The notes under the pieces: generated by a model
The model's input: the letters and a program-made list of their open reading frames with translations, nothing else
Told to the model about the DNA's origin: nothing
Database searches by the model: none
Assembly: GCF_036924715.1 (NCBI RefSeq)
Contig: NZ_JAZHSB010000001.1
Span: 6,749,001 to 6,813,000 of the forward strand
Length of the DNA stretch: 64,000 bases
Source of the DNA: Bradyrhizobium sp. AZCC 1721
GTDB lineage: Bacteria > Pseudomonadota > Alphaproteobacteria > Rhizobiales > Xanthobacteraceae
Reading direction: 5' to 3'
Part shown: positions 52,848 to 61,470 of the stretch, piece after piece
How positions within the stretch are numbered: position 1 is the stretch's first letter
How the letters are laid out: every line of letters begins with the position of its first letter
Position numbers and translations under genes: made by a program

Positions 52848-53703
52848 GCATGGCCTCCGTTGGAGCCTGCGCTGCCACCATCCAGCACGCCGCGGTGAAG
52901 GAGACCGCTGGCCCGCGTATATAGGGCTCGAAGGCGGTGCTGATGGTTTCGATCACCCGTGCACGGGTGCCTTCATCCGCCCCCTGAAGGAACAGGCCGA
53001 CCGGTCCAAGCCAGCCGACGTAGCGGGCGAGTTCCGTCTTTTGAAAGCTGCAGACGATATCGATCGGCCGGATGTCGATCGCTGTCCAGCCACTCGCCGC
53101 CAAAATGGTCTCGATTCGGCGCCGGTCGGCGAAGGCGAACTGCCCCGGCCCTTCGGCTCGACGCGCGGGAAGGTCGGGCAGCAACGGCTTTGCGGCCCGC
53201 TCGGCCGTCGTCATGAATGGATTTTCCGCCGCACCCCGCCAGGCGATGAAGCGCAGCCTCGCGTCAGGCCGTGCCGCCTGGCGCAGATTGGCGAACGCCT
53301 GCACGGGGTCGGCAAAGAACATGACGCCGAGGCGCGAAATGATCATGTCGAAACTTGCGGGCGCGAAGCCGTGTGTTTCGGCGTCGGCGCAGATGAAGCT
53401 TGCAGGTTGGCCGTCCCGCGCCGCTCGGGCGCGTGCCACGGCGATCATCGGTTCCGAGAGGTCGATGCCCGTGCAGTATCCCTTGGTACCGAGTGCCCGG
53501 GCGACGGCGAGCGTCGTGGCACCCGTGCCGCAGCCGACGTCGAGCACGCAGCTCGCTGCGGCCTCGGCGACCACCTGGACCAGCAAATCCTCGAAGGGCT
53601 TGAACATCTCCTCGAGCACGTGCCGTGCCTCGACCCAGCCACGTCCGGCGGGGCCGTTCCATAGTCTTGCCTGTTCGTCATCTGGCTGCTGCGCGACATT
53701 CAT
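52840..53703 (-). CDS. Class I SAM-dependent methyltransferase
   Basis: A 287-aa protein from ATG 53703 with AAGGAAGAG upstream; the longer ORF adds 20 unneeded residues. The Rossmann motif I is VLDVGCGTGATTLAVARAL near residue 55, with motif II GYCTGIDLS. The post-I region is FICADAETHGF and the acidic loop is FDMIISRLGVMFFADP. The N-terminal WNGPAGRGWVEARHVLEEMF is typical of the Methyltransf_25 group. The acceptor is unknown. It is the first gene of the pair with DUF2938. Confidence 0.88.
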   Translation of the reverse strand: MNVAQQPDDEQARLWNGPAGRGWVEARHVLEEMFKPFEDLLVQVVAEAAASCVLDVGCGTGATTLAVARALGTKGYCTGIDLSEPMIAVARARAARDGQPASFICADAETHGFAPASFDMIISRLGVMFFADPVQAFANLRQAARPDARLRFIAWRGAAENPFMTTAERAAKPLLPDLPARRAEGPGQFAFADRRRIETILAASGWTAIDIRPIDIVCSFQKTELARYVGWLGPVGLFLQGADEGTRARVIETISTAFEPYIRGPAVSFTAACWMVAAQAPTEAMHD

Positions 53704-53773
53704 GATCTCTTCCTTTTGTTGGAGCTGTTTCCTGGCTTGCCAAATGGGCGCGGATGGCTGCACTCTGCCAGTT

Positions 53774-53785
53774 CAAGTCAACTTG
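53774..53785. promoter_or_regulatory. MerR-type operator between divergent methyltransferase and merR genes
   Basis: CAAGTCAACTTG is an inverted repeat (CAAGT/ACTTG, 2-nt centre) in the 92-bp gap. On the minus strand TTGACC/TTGACT elements overlap it. MerR proteins typically bind such repeats within an over-long promoter spacer. It is 11 bp upstream of the merR ATG. Confidence 0.55.
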
Positions 53786-53795
53786 AGGTCAAGGC

Positions 53796-54272
53796 ATGAG
53801 AGACATCGATATCGCAGAGGCGGCTCGATTGTCGGGCGTTCGCGCCTCGACCCTGCGCTTCTACGAGGAGAAGGGGTTGATCGCCTCTCGCGGAAGGCGG
53901 GGCCTTCGCCGGCTGTTCGATCCGGCCGTGTTGGACCGGCTGGCGCTGATCGCGCTCGGGCGTGCCGCCGGCTTCTCGCTCGATGAGATCGCCAGGATGT
54001 TCGCACCCGACGGCCGGCCGCGCATCGACCGGCGGATGCTGGCGGCCAAGGCCGAGGAGCTGGAGCGGACGATCCGCAAGCTCAACGCCATGCGCGACGG
54101 CCTGCGCCACGCCGCCGCCTGTCCCGCCCCGAGCCACATGGAGTGTCCCACCTTCCGCCGCCTGCTGCGGGCTGCGGCGTCAGGCGCTATTGGCGAAAGC
54201 AAGACGCGGCGGCCGCCGCGCAAATCGTTCGCCGCTACTGGACGCGCGCAGGGCCGCGCCCGCGGATCATGA
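53796..54272 (+). CDS. MerR-family transcriptional regulator
   Basis: A 158-aa protein. The winged helix-turn-helix at the start (IAEAARLSGVRASTLRFYEEKGLIASRGRRGLRRLFDP) is typical. A long coiled-coil helix follows (DRRMLAAKAEELERTIRKLNAMRDGL). The C-terminal cluster AACPAPSHMECPTFRRLLRAA contains two Cys that could bind metal or sense redox. The last 38 bp overlap the 3' end of the convergent MFS gene. Confidence 0.88.
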   Translation: MRDIDIAEAARLSGVRASTLRFYEEKGLIASRGRRGLRRLFDPAVLDRLALIALGRAAGFSLDEIARMFAPDGRPRIDRRMLAAKAEELERTIRKLNAMRDGLRHAAACPAPSHMECPTFRRLLRAAASGAIGESKTRRPPRKSFAATGRAQGRARGS

Positions 54273-55467
54273 TCAACACCGCCGCCGTCAGCTCGACTCC
54301 GATGCAGCCGTAGAACGGCAGCACGTAACTACCCGACAGATCCCGCAGCAATCCCACCACGCCGGGACCGAACGCATACGTGATCTGGTTGATCGCCGTG
54401 ATCAAACTGATCAGGACACCAAATGAACGCGGATCGAATTCGCGCTGCACGATCAGGGCCGGCAATGTGATCAGGTTGCCGACGGAAAAGCCGAACAGCG
54501 CGCAGGCGGCGATCAGCACGTAATCATTATGCACATTGATGACAATGAGCAGCGCCACCGCCTGGCTGACGAACGACAGCGAGGACGCCAGCCGCTGGTT
54601 CATCCGGTCGATCACGAAAGAAAACAGCACACGGCCAACCACCGCCATTGCCGTCAACAGAGCCACCGCAATCGCCGCCTGCTGCCGGCCGATCACCGAA
54701 TCCAGAAACGCGATCAGGTGGACGATGAAGCCGACCTGCGCGAACAGCACCAGTGCGAACGCCGACGACACCGAGAGAAAGCCGATGTCGCGAAAGGCGC
54801 GTGCGCGAATTTGCGTCGGCGACGGCGCGCCGGCAGCCTCTAACCCGCCCGTACTCAGGTGAAGCGGCGGCCGTCCGACCAAGAGCAGGATCACCGGCAC
54901 CATCAACGCAACCATTACGACGGCCGACGCCATCATCGCGCCAGAGAAACCGAAATAGCCGATCGCGGTCACCAGCAGCGGCACGCCGACGATGCCGCCG
55001 AAGCTCGCGCCATTCAGCGCCAGGCTGATCGCCATACCGCGCTTGTTGTCGAACCACAGCCCCAGCGTATTGGTGATGATGCCGAGGCTGGTGCCGGCCC
55101 AGCCGAACGCCAGCACGGCATTGGCGAGGTAAAGCTGCCAAGGCTCGCGCACCTGACCGATCGAGATGGCCGCCACGGCCATCGCCAACGTGCCTGCGAT
55201 CAGGCAATTGCGCGGACCGAACGCTTTGATCGCCTCGCTGACGAACGCGACCAGCAGCGCGCCGAACAGATAGAAGAACGTGGTGCCGGACGAAATCAGC
55301 GACGCCGGCCAGCCGTGCAGCCGCTGCAACTCGGCGACGTAGACGCTCTGGCCGTAGAAGCCGAGCCCCCAGCCGAAGGTTGCCAGCAGGAAGCACACGA
55401 CGACTATGCGCCAGCCGTCGTAGCGGATCGAGGTCTCGTCGATGGTGGCGTAGTTGCGAGCGTCCAA
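54235..55467 (-). CDS. MFS transporter (OFA/monocarboxylate-like, 12 helices)
   Basis: A 410-aa permease with a basic cytosolic N-terminus and twelve predicted helices. It begins RIVVVCFLLATFGWGLGFYGQSVYVAELQRLHGW, the shape seen in oxalate/formate antiporter-family and MCT-like carriers. A conserved loop reads GLWFDNKRGMAISLALNGASFGG. The substrate is unknown, perhaps a carboxylate. The 3' end overlaps merR. Confidence 0.85.
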   Translation of the reverse strand: MDARNYATIDETSIRYDGWRIVVVCFLLATFGWGLGFYGQSVYVAELQRLHGWPASLISSGTTFFYLFGALLVAFVSEAIKAFGPRNCLIAGTLAMAVAAISIGQVREPWQLYLANAVLAFGWAGTSLGIITNTLGLWFDNKRGMAISLALNGASFGGIVGVPLLVTAIGYFGFSGAMMASAVVMVALMVPVILLLVGRPPLHLSTGGLEAAGAPSPTQIRARAFRDIGFLSVSSAFALVLFAQVGFIVHLIAFLDSVIGRQQAAIAVALLTAMAVVGRVLFSFVIDRMNQRLASSLSFVSQAVALLIVINVHNDYVLIAACALFGFSVGNLITLPALIVQREFDPRSFGVLISLITAINQITYAFGPGVVGLLRDLSGSYVLPFYGCIGVELTAAVLIMIRGRGPARVQ

Positions 55468-55495
55468 CGTCGTTTGCTTCTCTTGCTATTTCTCA

Positions 55496-55612
55496 CGTCG
55501 TCATGCCGGGGCTTGTCCCGGGCATCCACGTCCTTCCTGCGGCGGTCAAAGACGTGGATGGCCGGGACACCTAGCGCGAAGACGCGCTTCGCGCTTTTGC
55601 CCGGCCATGACG
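55496..55612. repeat. Palindromic repeat, 'cgtcgtcatgccggggcttg' family
   Basis: CGTCGTCATGCCGGGGC and GCCCGGCCATGACGG form the outer arms, with CATCCACGTC and GACGTGGATG inside. It lies between two minus-strand genes. Only one copy is seen in the window. Confidence 0.8.
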
Positions 55613-55676
55613 GAGAAGGTTAGCAGACCCGCAAGCCAATTGCTTCGGTGCCGGCCGAACTGTCAGCAGGTGGCAG

Positions 55677-56036
55677 CTAGGTCGGCTTCGACGGATCGTA
55701 GAAGAACCGCTCGCGCCAAACCTTGTCGCCGCGCCATTCCTGCAGCGCGACTTCGTCGAACCGGCCGGTCTTGCCTGAATGAAAGACAAAGTCGAAAATC
55801 CAGTGAATCGCGACATGGTCGCCCTCGACGATCGAGGTCACGCAGGTCGAGGTCACGCTTTTGACCCGCTCCAACACCGCGCGCTCATGCGCCACCAGCA
55901 CGTCGCGGCCGACCCGCGGCGGAGCGGCGTTCTCCTGCATGCTGGCGTCCTCGGTGTAGAAGCGCTCGATCGCGCCGGCATGATCGCCGGAGACGACGGC
56001 GGCGATGAACTCATCGAGACGGGCGCGCGACGGCAT
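55677..56036 (-). CDS. SnoaL/NTF2-like domain protein
   Basis: A 119-aa protein from ATG 56036. The NTF2-like fold is suggested by FIAAVVSGDHAGAIERFYTEDASMQENAAPPRVGRD at the start, and VTSIVEGDHVAIHWIFDFVF and WRGDKVWRERFFYDP toward the end. It could be an isomerase, a hydrolase, or a binding protein; nothing more specific is seen. It lies 14 bp downstream of an MFS gene and is probably co-expressed. Confidence 0.8.
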   Translation of the reverse strand: MPSRARLDEFIAAVVSGDHAGAIERFYTEDASMQENAAPPRVGRDVLVAHERAVLERVKSVTSTCVTSIVEGDHVAIHWIFDFVFHSGKTGRFDEVALQEWRGDKVWRERFFYDPSKPT

Positions 56037-56050
56037 GGGATCTCCGGTAA

Positions 56051-57301
56051 TCAGACACTCGGACTTGGAATCTCGTTGACCGCCTGCAACTTCGCGCGAC
56101 GCTTGGCAAATGACGCAAACGACAGCACCGCAAGGCCGAGCAGCACCGGCGGGAACACCACCATGTTTACCATCGACCAGCCGTAATGCGCCAGCAACTG
56201 GCCGGACGAGAACGACCCCAGCGCCATCATCCCGAAGATCAGGAAATCGTTGAACGCCTGCACCTTGTTGCGCTCCTGCGGCCGATGCGTCTCCAGCACC
56301 AATGCCGAGGCGCCGATAAACGCAAAATTCCAGCCGACGCCGAGCACGATCAGCGTCGCCCAGAAATGCAGCGCGGTGATGCCGGAAAGGCCGATCGCGG
56401 CAGCGGCGGCCTCCAGGGTCAGGCCAAGTGCCACGATTGTCGGTGCACCGAAACGCGCGATCAGCGAGCCGGTGAAGAAGCTTGGGCCGTACATCGCCAC
56501 GATGTGCCACTGGATGCCGAAATTGGAATCGCTCACCGTGAGCCCGCACATCTTCATGGCGAGCGGCGCAGAAGTCATGACGAGATTCATCATGGGGTAA
56601 GCAATCACGCCGCACAGCGCCGCGGCAATGAAGCGCGGTTGCCGTGCAATCTCGAACAGCGGCCGGCTGCCATGCATGTCCGACGGTGCCGGCTTCGGCG
56701 CGTCGACGCCCCACAGCACCGCCGTCGCCACCAGCGCGACGAACGTCTGCACCACGAAGCTGAACGCAAACAGATAAGGCGGCCAGATATCCATGGTCCA
56801 CTGCACGAGCTGCGGACCGAGCACGCCGGCGAACACGCCGCCGGCCATCACCCAGGAGACGGCCTTCGGCCGGAACGCTGTGCTGGCGCCGTCAGCGGCG
56901 GCAAAGCGATAGGACTGCGCGACTGCGCCGTAGAGGCCGCCGAGGAAAGTCGCGAAGCAGAACAGCCAGAACGATGCGTACAGAACGGCGGCGGCGGCGA
57001 GCGCACCGGTGAGGATTCCGCAGAAGGTACCAATGATGAACGCGACACGGCGGCCATAGGCGCGCGAGATCGCGCCCGTCGGCAGCGTGCCGGCGGCGAG
57101 CCCCAGCACGTACATCGACAGCGGCACGGTGGCGAGCGATATGGTCGGTGCCAGCGTCGCGCCGACGATCGAGCCGGTGGCGAAAATCACCGCCGAATTG
57201 GCGCCGGTCAGCGCCTGAGCCGCAGCGAGCCGCAGCACGTTGGCGCGCGCGCGAGCGTCGTTTGATACCTGTTCGGTGGCTGTCGTATCCAGCATCGGCA
57301 T
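56051..57301 (-). CDS. MFS transporter, 12 helices
   Basis: A 416-aa permease with about twelve helices. Motifs include the loop between helices 2 and 3 with GAISRAYGRRVAFIIGTF, and RPKAVSWVMAGGVFAGVLGPQLV in the second part of the N-half. It is homologous in outline to YfkF/YcaD-type sugar or drug permeases, but the substrate is not deducible. It is the first gene of a pair with the SnoaL-like protein. Confidence 0.85.
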   Translation of the reverse strand: MPMLDTTATEQVSNDARARANVLRLAAAQALTGANSAVIFATGSIVGATLAPTISLATVPLSMYVLGLAAGTLPTGAISRAYGRRVAFIIGTFCGILTGALAAAAVLYASFWLFCFATFLGGLYGAVAQSYRFAAADGASTAFRPKAVSWVMAGGVFAGVLGPQLVQWTMDIWPPYLFAFSFVVQTFVALVATAVLWGVDAPKPAPSDMHGSRPLFEIARQPRFIAAALCGVIAYPMMNLVMTSAPLAMKMCGLTVSDSNFGIQWHIVAMYGPSFFTGSLIARFGAPTIVALGLTLEAAAAAIGLSGITALHFWATLIVLGVGWNFAFIGASALVLETHRPQERNKVQAFNDFLIFGMMALGSFSSGQLLAHYGWSMVNMVVFPPVLLGLAVLSFASFAKRRAKLQAVNEIPSPSV

Positions 57302-57429
57302 TCCCGCCCGGCAGGCCCCGGGCCGGGAGCCTCATTGATTGATTCCGCGGCACTATGAAGACACCGGGCGGCGCGATCAACCGACGCAAACGGGCGCGCG
57401 CTATGCGACGGGCGCAAGCAACTGTCGTA

Positions 57430-57924
57430 TCACGACCGCTTCTTGCCTGCTCGTTTCCCAGCTTGCACCGCGCCTGTCTTGTGGACCTTCGAACGAGGAT
57501 GCCCAAGGCCACCATGCGGAAAGCCCGGACTCCAATCAAGTGCAATCGTGGCAGCGAAGCCGAAGAAGCTGGAACGACTCATGCCAAGCTCCGTGGCGCG
57601 TTTGTCGATCCGCGCAATCAGGCTCTTCGGCAGATAGACGTTCACGCGTTCGGACGGATCGGGCGGGTCGACCCCGACAATGAAGTAGGCGACGACGTCG
57701 GCACCCCTCGGCAGCGCGATCTGTTCGATCGGCGTTGGCTCCGGTAGCGACCTGCTCTGCTCTGCCATTTCGTCCACCGCTCGCGCCAGCGCGGCCTCCG
57801 CTTTCTCGATCGCCTCTTCTTGCGATCGCCCGCCAGCGACGCAACCCGGGAAATCGGGAAACCACGCGCCGAGCGCTCCGCGCGGACCGCGTTCCAGCAC
57901 TGCAGGATAGAGCCGCTTCTTCAC
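57430..57924 (-). CDS. hicB: HicB-like antitoxin (orphan), N-terminal HicB fold and C-terminal RHH
   Basis: A 164-aa protein from GTG 57924 with GGGGAAG upstream. The N-terminal HicB-like fold is YPAVLERGPRGALGAWFPDFPGCVAGGRSQEEAIEKAEAALA, residues 6-50. A DNA-binding ribbon-helix-helix follows in RVNVYLPKSLIARIDKRATELGMSRSSFFGFAA near 113-145. No HicA toxin gene is present on either side; only 128 bp separate it from the next gene downstream. It may be a solitary regulator. Repeated GTGTG half-sites upstream fit autoregulation. Confidence 0.85.
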   Translation of the reverse strand: MKKRLYPAVLERGPRGALGAWFPDFPGCVAGGRSQEEAIEKAEAALARAVDEMAEQSRSLPEPTPIEQIALPRGADVVAYFIVGVDPPDPSERVNVYLPKSLIARIDKRATELGMSRSSFFGFAATIALDWSPGFPHGGLGHPRSKVHKTGAVQAGKRAGKKRS

Positions 57925-57943
57925 TCTGGCTTCCCCATGGTAG

Positions 57944-57986
57944 TTGTGCTATTTAACACACAAGATGGTGTGTCAAATCACACATC
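57944..57986. promoter_or_regulatory. GTGTG-rich operator-like region upstream of hicB
   Basis: AT-rich sequence with alternating ACACAC (57956-57961) and GTGTGT (57968-57973), spaced by 6 bases, then CACACA at 57979-57984. Such arrays suit a ribbon-helix-helix dimer. It also separates hicB from the divergent methyltransferase gene. Confidence 0.4.
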
Positions 57987-58017
57987 AATGTTAACATGAT
58001 CCAGGAGGAGAGGCAAA

Positions 58018-58887
58018 ATGGACGCGCAAGCCGAACTCCGCATCATTCGTGCGGCCTACGCCAAGCAGGTCCTTGCTGCTGCAAGCGTTGCCGATGCGCG
58101 CCTGGCTCAGGCGTTTGCGACCATTCCTCGCGAGGACTTTCTTGGGCGCGGTCCGTGGCTGGTGCGGCGCTGGCTACGCGACTACGTTTCGACACCCGAC
58201 GCCGATCCCGTTTACCTCTATACCGACGATCTGGTCGCGCTCGTGCCCGAGCGGGGCGTCAACAACGGGCAGCCGTCGTTGCACGCCCATCTCATTCACC
58301 AGGCCTCACCCGCCGTCGGCGAGCACGTGGTGCATGTCGGAACGGGCACGGGCTATTACACCGCCATCCTCGCGCACCTGGTCGGACCGTCAGGGCGGGT
58401 TACGGCGATCGAATATGATGGAGCCCTCGCGGCCCGCGCCAGAGCCGGCCTGGCGCCCTACGCGAATGTCGCCGTGATCGAGGGCGACGGCGCACAGGTG
58501 CCCTTCGATGCCGCCGATGTCATCTATGTCAATGCCGGCTGCACACGGCCTGCCACGCCTTGGCTCGACAGCCTTGCCGATGGCGGCCGCCTGATCATGC
58601 CGATAACGTCAGATCAGGGATTTGGCGGCATCGCGCCGGAGCGCATCGCGAGTGCCGGCGCAGTGTTCCGAATTGAGCGAAGAGCTGCGGACTATCTTGC
58701 AAACTGGATCTCGCCAGTTGCGATCTTCCCCTGCACCGGCAGCCGCGACGAGGCGTCCGAACGAGCTCTCGCCGAAGCGTTTGCCCGCGGCGGCTGGCAG
58801 AAAGTCACGCGACTGTACCGCGACCAATCCATTCCGGATGAGCGCTGCTGGCTTCGCGGAGTTGGGTGGTGCCTCGCCTATCAATGA
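58018..58887 (+). CDS. Protein-L-isoaspartate methyltransferase-like SAM enzyme
   Basis: A 289-aa protein with the start after AGGAGGAG. The PCMT fold is recognised by IPREDFLG near residue 36, a region with NNGQPSLHAHLIHQASPAVGEHVVHVGTGTGYYTAILAHLVG near 82-122, and VTAIEYDGALAARA. PCMT repairs isoaspartyl residues. The usual VGSGSGY is varied to VGTGTGY, and the length exceeds canonical Pcm (about 210-220 aa), so it may have another protein acceptor. It lies divergent from hicB. Confidence 0.8.
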   Translation: MDAQAELRIIRAAYAKQVLAAASVADARLAQAFATIPREDFLGRGPWLVRRWLRDYVSTPDADPVYLYTDDLVALVPERGVNNGQPSLHAHLIHQASPAVGEHVVHVGTGTGYYTAILAHLVGPSGRVTAIEYDGALAARARAGLAPYANVAVIEGDGAQVPFDAADVIYVNAGCTRPATPWLDSLADGGRLIMPITSDQGFGGIAPERIASAGAVFRIERRAADYLANWISPVAIFPCTGSRDEASERALAEAFARGGWQKVTRLYRDQSIPDERCWLRGVGWCLAYQ

Positions 58888-58901
58888 TGTGCGGAAAGCG
58901 C

Positions 58902-59588
58902 CTACGCTGACCCGTGCAATCGCCGAAACGTCAGAATCATGTTGTTGGCGGGCATCCGCTCGGTTTCGACCAGCGTGAGGCCAACGCTTGCGGCGAGTTG
59001 CTCGAGGTCGGCTATATCGCGCACGCCCCACTCGGCGTCCTGCTCGCGCAGGCTGGTGTCGAACACGGCGTTGCTTATAGCGGTGTGCTTGCCGTCGCGC
59101 TTGAACGGGCCATAGAGAAACAGCCGTCCGTCATCGCGGAGATAGCGCGCCGCGCCGGCGAACAAGCCCTCGGCGACGCGCCAGGGCGCGATGTGGATCA
59201 CATTGGCGCAGAACACCGCGAGCAGTTTGCCCGGCCCGCTGCCGTCATGCATCGCCGGACACCAGGCCGGATCGACGAGATCGACCCGCAGCGGAGAACG
59301 AATGTTCGGAAAGCCGGCATGCGTGCGCCACGCTTCGATGCTCCTGAGATGTCGTTCATTGAGATCGCTCGGCCACCAGGTGATGTCGGGCGTGTGCTTT
59401 GCGAAATGCACCACATGCTGGCCGGTGCCGCTGCCGGCCTCCAGCGCGTTACCGGATTTGCCGGTGAGGAATTTTTGCAGCACCGCCCAGATCGGTTCGT
59501 GGTTGCGGTGGAATGCCGCCGCGTCGAGCCGGCCGTCGGGCTCGACCGGCCGGCCATCCTTGCCGAATTCCGCCACATGCTCAGCCAT
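58902..59588 (-). CDS. DUF938-family SAM-dependent methyltransferase
   Basis: A 228-aa protein. The start is ATG 59588 (MAEHVAEFGKDGRPVEPDGR). Motif I is ALEAGSGTGQHVVHFA near residue 47, followed by WWPSDLNERHLRSIEAW. The acidic loop region is VDLVDPAWCP, and the C-terminus reads MPANNMILTFRR. This arrangement defines DUF938. Its acceptor is not known to me. It converges on the PCMT-like gene and is upstream-adjacent to the sox regulator on the same strand. Confidence 0.85.
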   Translation of the reverse strand: MAEHVAEFGKDGRPVEPDGRLDAAAFHRNHEPIWAVLQKFLTGKSGNALEAGSGTGQHVVHFAKHTPDITWWPSDLNERHLRSIEAWRTHAGFPNIRSPLRVDLVDPAWCPAMHDGSGPGKLLAVFCANVIHIAPWRVAEGLFAGAARYLRDDGRLFLYGPFKRDGKHTAISNAVFDTSLREQDAEWGVRDIADLEQLAASVGLTLVETERMPANNMILTFRRLHGSA

Positions 59589-59623
59589 CGCAGTTCGGTC
59601 CCGAAAAATCAGTGGCGCAGCGA

Positions 59624-60079
59624 TCACTTCAGATCGCCGCAGAATATCTCCTTCAACACCCCAAGCAGACGCAGTGTGCGTTGGTCGGCAACGCGATAAT
59701 GCAGCGTCTGCGAGGTTCGCCGGAATTCCACCAGGCCGTCGGCGCGCAATTTCGCCAGATGCTGCGACAGTGCGGACTGACTGAGATTCACGACAGTGAC
59801 CAGCTCGCCCACCGTCATCTCGCCGCGCACGGCAAGAAAGCAGAGGATCAGCAGACGCTTTTCATTGGCGAGCATCTTCAGGAGCTGCGCGGCGTCACCG
59901 GCCTGCTTTGCCAGCTTCTTCAGCGCCGCCGCGTCGTCGGCGCCGGGGGCGACGGCGGTCTCTTGCGTAGTTGGTTGCTCTGTCTCTTGGGCTGCCGGGG
60001 CGGCTGCTCTCATCGCTGCAAATCCGGTATCGTTTTCCGCGCCTGCGAAGCACACAGACCACACTAGCGCGTCAGCCAT
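59624..60079 (-). CDS. soxR: ArsR-family persulfide-sensing repressor (BigR/SqrR/SoxR type)
   Basis: A 151-aa protein. A flexible, Ala/Gln/Thr-rich N-terminus (about 50 residues; a later start at 60013 is possible) is followed by the winged helix: LLKMLANEKRLLILCFLAV, VNLSQSALSQHLAKLRADGLV and RRTSQTLHYRVADQR. Cys80 (LILC) and Cys147 (EIFCGD) are the pair that BigR/SqrR-type repressors link by persulfide to release DNA. It is divergent from the sox genes, with a palindrome between them, so it very likely represses soxCDXYZA until sulfide or thiosulfate is present. Confidence 0.88.
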   Translation of the reverse strand: MADALVWSVCFAGAENDTGFAAMRAAAPAAQETEQPTTQETAVAPGADDAAALKKLAKQAGDAAQLLKMLANEKRLLILCFLAVRGEMTVGELVTVVNLSQSALSQHLAKLRADGLVEFRRTSQTLHYRVADQRTLRLLGVLKEIFCGDLK

Positions 60080-60081
60080 TC

Positions 60082-60097
60082 TTTAGCATTGACTAAA
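60082..60097. promoter_or_regulatory. Candidate operator of the persulfide-sensing repressor
   Basis: TTTAGCATTGACTAAA has arms TTTAG/CTAAA around 6 bases, in the gap between soxR and soxC. A further TTAGCA repeat follows at 60099. TTGACT (60089-60094) may be a -35 toward the sox genes. AT-rich palindromes like this are typical of BigR-type sites. Binding is inferred. Confidence 0.5.
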
Positions 60098-60168
60098 TTA
60101 GCAAATGTGGATATCGGTTGCAAAAAGCAAAAAATGATGCGGCGATGCGACCGCGAGGGGAAGAAAAC

Positions 60169-61470
60169 GTGCGGCCAGACCCGTTACGCAGCAAAACTGT
60201 TCTCTCTGATCCCCCGGATATCCCGATGGGCCGCCGCCGCTTCCTTGGCCTCGGCGCAGCCCTGACCGCCAGCCTCGCCGTTGGCGGCAAACAGGCCATA
60301 GCGGACCCCGCGCAGGAGTCTCCCCCTGCAGACGCGCCCTGGTCGCAATCGATCGGCGCCGGCGTGGTCGACCGGCCCTATGGCCGCCCCGCCGACACCG
60401 AAGCCTCCGTCATCCGCCGCAATGTGCCCTGGTTGACCGCAAGCGCGGAATCGTCCGTGAGCTTTTCGCCGCTGCAGGACCTGCACGGCATCATCACGCC
60501 GAACGGGTTGTTCTTCGAGCGCCATCACGCCGGCCGCCCTGATATCGACCCGGCGCAGCACAAGCTCATGATCCACGGGCTGGTCGAGCGCCCGCTGCTT
60601 CTCACCATGAAGGACATCATGCGCTTCCCATCCGTGTCGCGCATCCATTTCATCGAATGCCCGGCCAATGGCGGCATGAACTGGCGCGCCGCGCAGATGA
60701 ATTCGCTGCAGTTCAGTCACGGCATGGTCAGTTGCGCGGAATGGATCGGGGTCAAACTGTCGACGCTGCTGGAGGAGGTCGGCATCAAGAAGCAGGCGAA
60801 ATGGGCGATGGTCGAGGGCGCCGACGGCGCGCATATGAACCGCAGCCTGCCGCTCGACAAATGCCTCGACGATTGCCTCGTGGTCTACGCGCAAAACGGC
60901 GAGGCGCTACGGCCCGAACAGGGCTACCCGCTGCGGCTGGTGGTGCCGGGCTGGGAAGGCAACGTGAACATCAAGTGGCTGCGCCGGATCAAGCTCGGCG
61001 AAAAGCCGTGGCACACCCGCGAGGAAACCTCGAAATACACCGACCTGATGCCGGACGGCACCTCGCGCGGCTTCACCTGGCTGATCGACGCCAAATCGGT
61101 CGTCACCTTTCCCTGCCCCGAGAAGCCGCTCGATGGGCCCGGCCTCTATGAAATCCGGGGACTGGCCTGGACCGGCAACGGCAAGGCCAAGCGCGTCGAT
61201 GTCACCATGGACGGCGGCGTCAACTGGCAGACCGCGCGGCTGCACGAGCCGGTGCTGTCGAAGGCGCTGACGAAATTCACCCTGCCCTGGCGCTGGGACG
61301 GCCGGCCCGCGCTGGTCGCATCCCGCGTTATCGACGAGACCGGTTATGTGCAGCCGACAATTGCACAACTGCGCGCACAGCGCGGCTCAAACTCGGTCTA
61401 CCACAACAATTCGATCCAGACCTGGCAGGTCAAGCCCGACGGAAGCGTCTTCAATGTACAGCTCGCGTAA
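60169..61470 (+). CDS. soxC: Sulfane dehydrogenase subunit SoxC (molybdenum enzyme)
   Basis: A 433-aa protein. GTG 60169 is preferred because GAGGGGAAG lies just upstream; TTG 60118 or ATG 60145 have no good site. A twin-arginine signal GRRRFLGLGAALTASLA near residue 22 exports the folded molybdoprotein. The sulfite-oxidase-fold Mo domain shows HFIECPANGGMNWRAA near 168, with the Cys as cofactor ligand. The C-terminal dimerisation domain contains GLAWTGNGKAKRVDVTMDGG. SoxCD oxidises the protein-bound sulfane sulfur on SoxY. It is first in the operon. Confidence 0.92.
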   Translation: MRPDPLRSKTVLSDPPDIPMGRRRFLGLGAALTASLAVGGKQAIADPAQESPPADAPWSQSIGAGVVDRPYGRPADTEASVIRRNVPWLTASAESSVSFSPLQDLHGIITPNGLFFERHHAGRPDIDPAQHKLMIHGLVERPLLLTMKDIMRFPSVSRIHFIECPANGGMNWRAAQMNSLQFSHGMVSCAEWIGVKLSTLLEEVGIKKQAKWAMVEGADGAHMNRSLPLDKCLDDCLVVYAQNGEALRPEQGYPLRLVVPGWEGNVNIKWLRRIKLGEKPWHTREETSKYTDLMPDGTSRGFTWLIDAKSVVTFPCPEKPLDGPGLYEIRGLAWTGNGKAKRVDVTMDGGVNWQTARLHEPVLSKALTKFTLPWRWDGRPALVASRVIDETGYVQPTIAQLRAQRGSNSVYHNNSIQTWQVKPDGSVFNVQLA

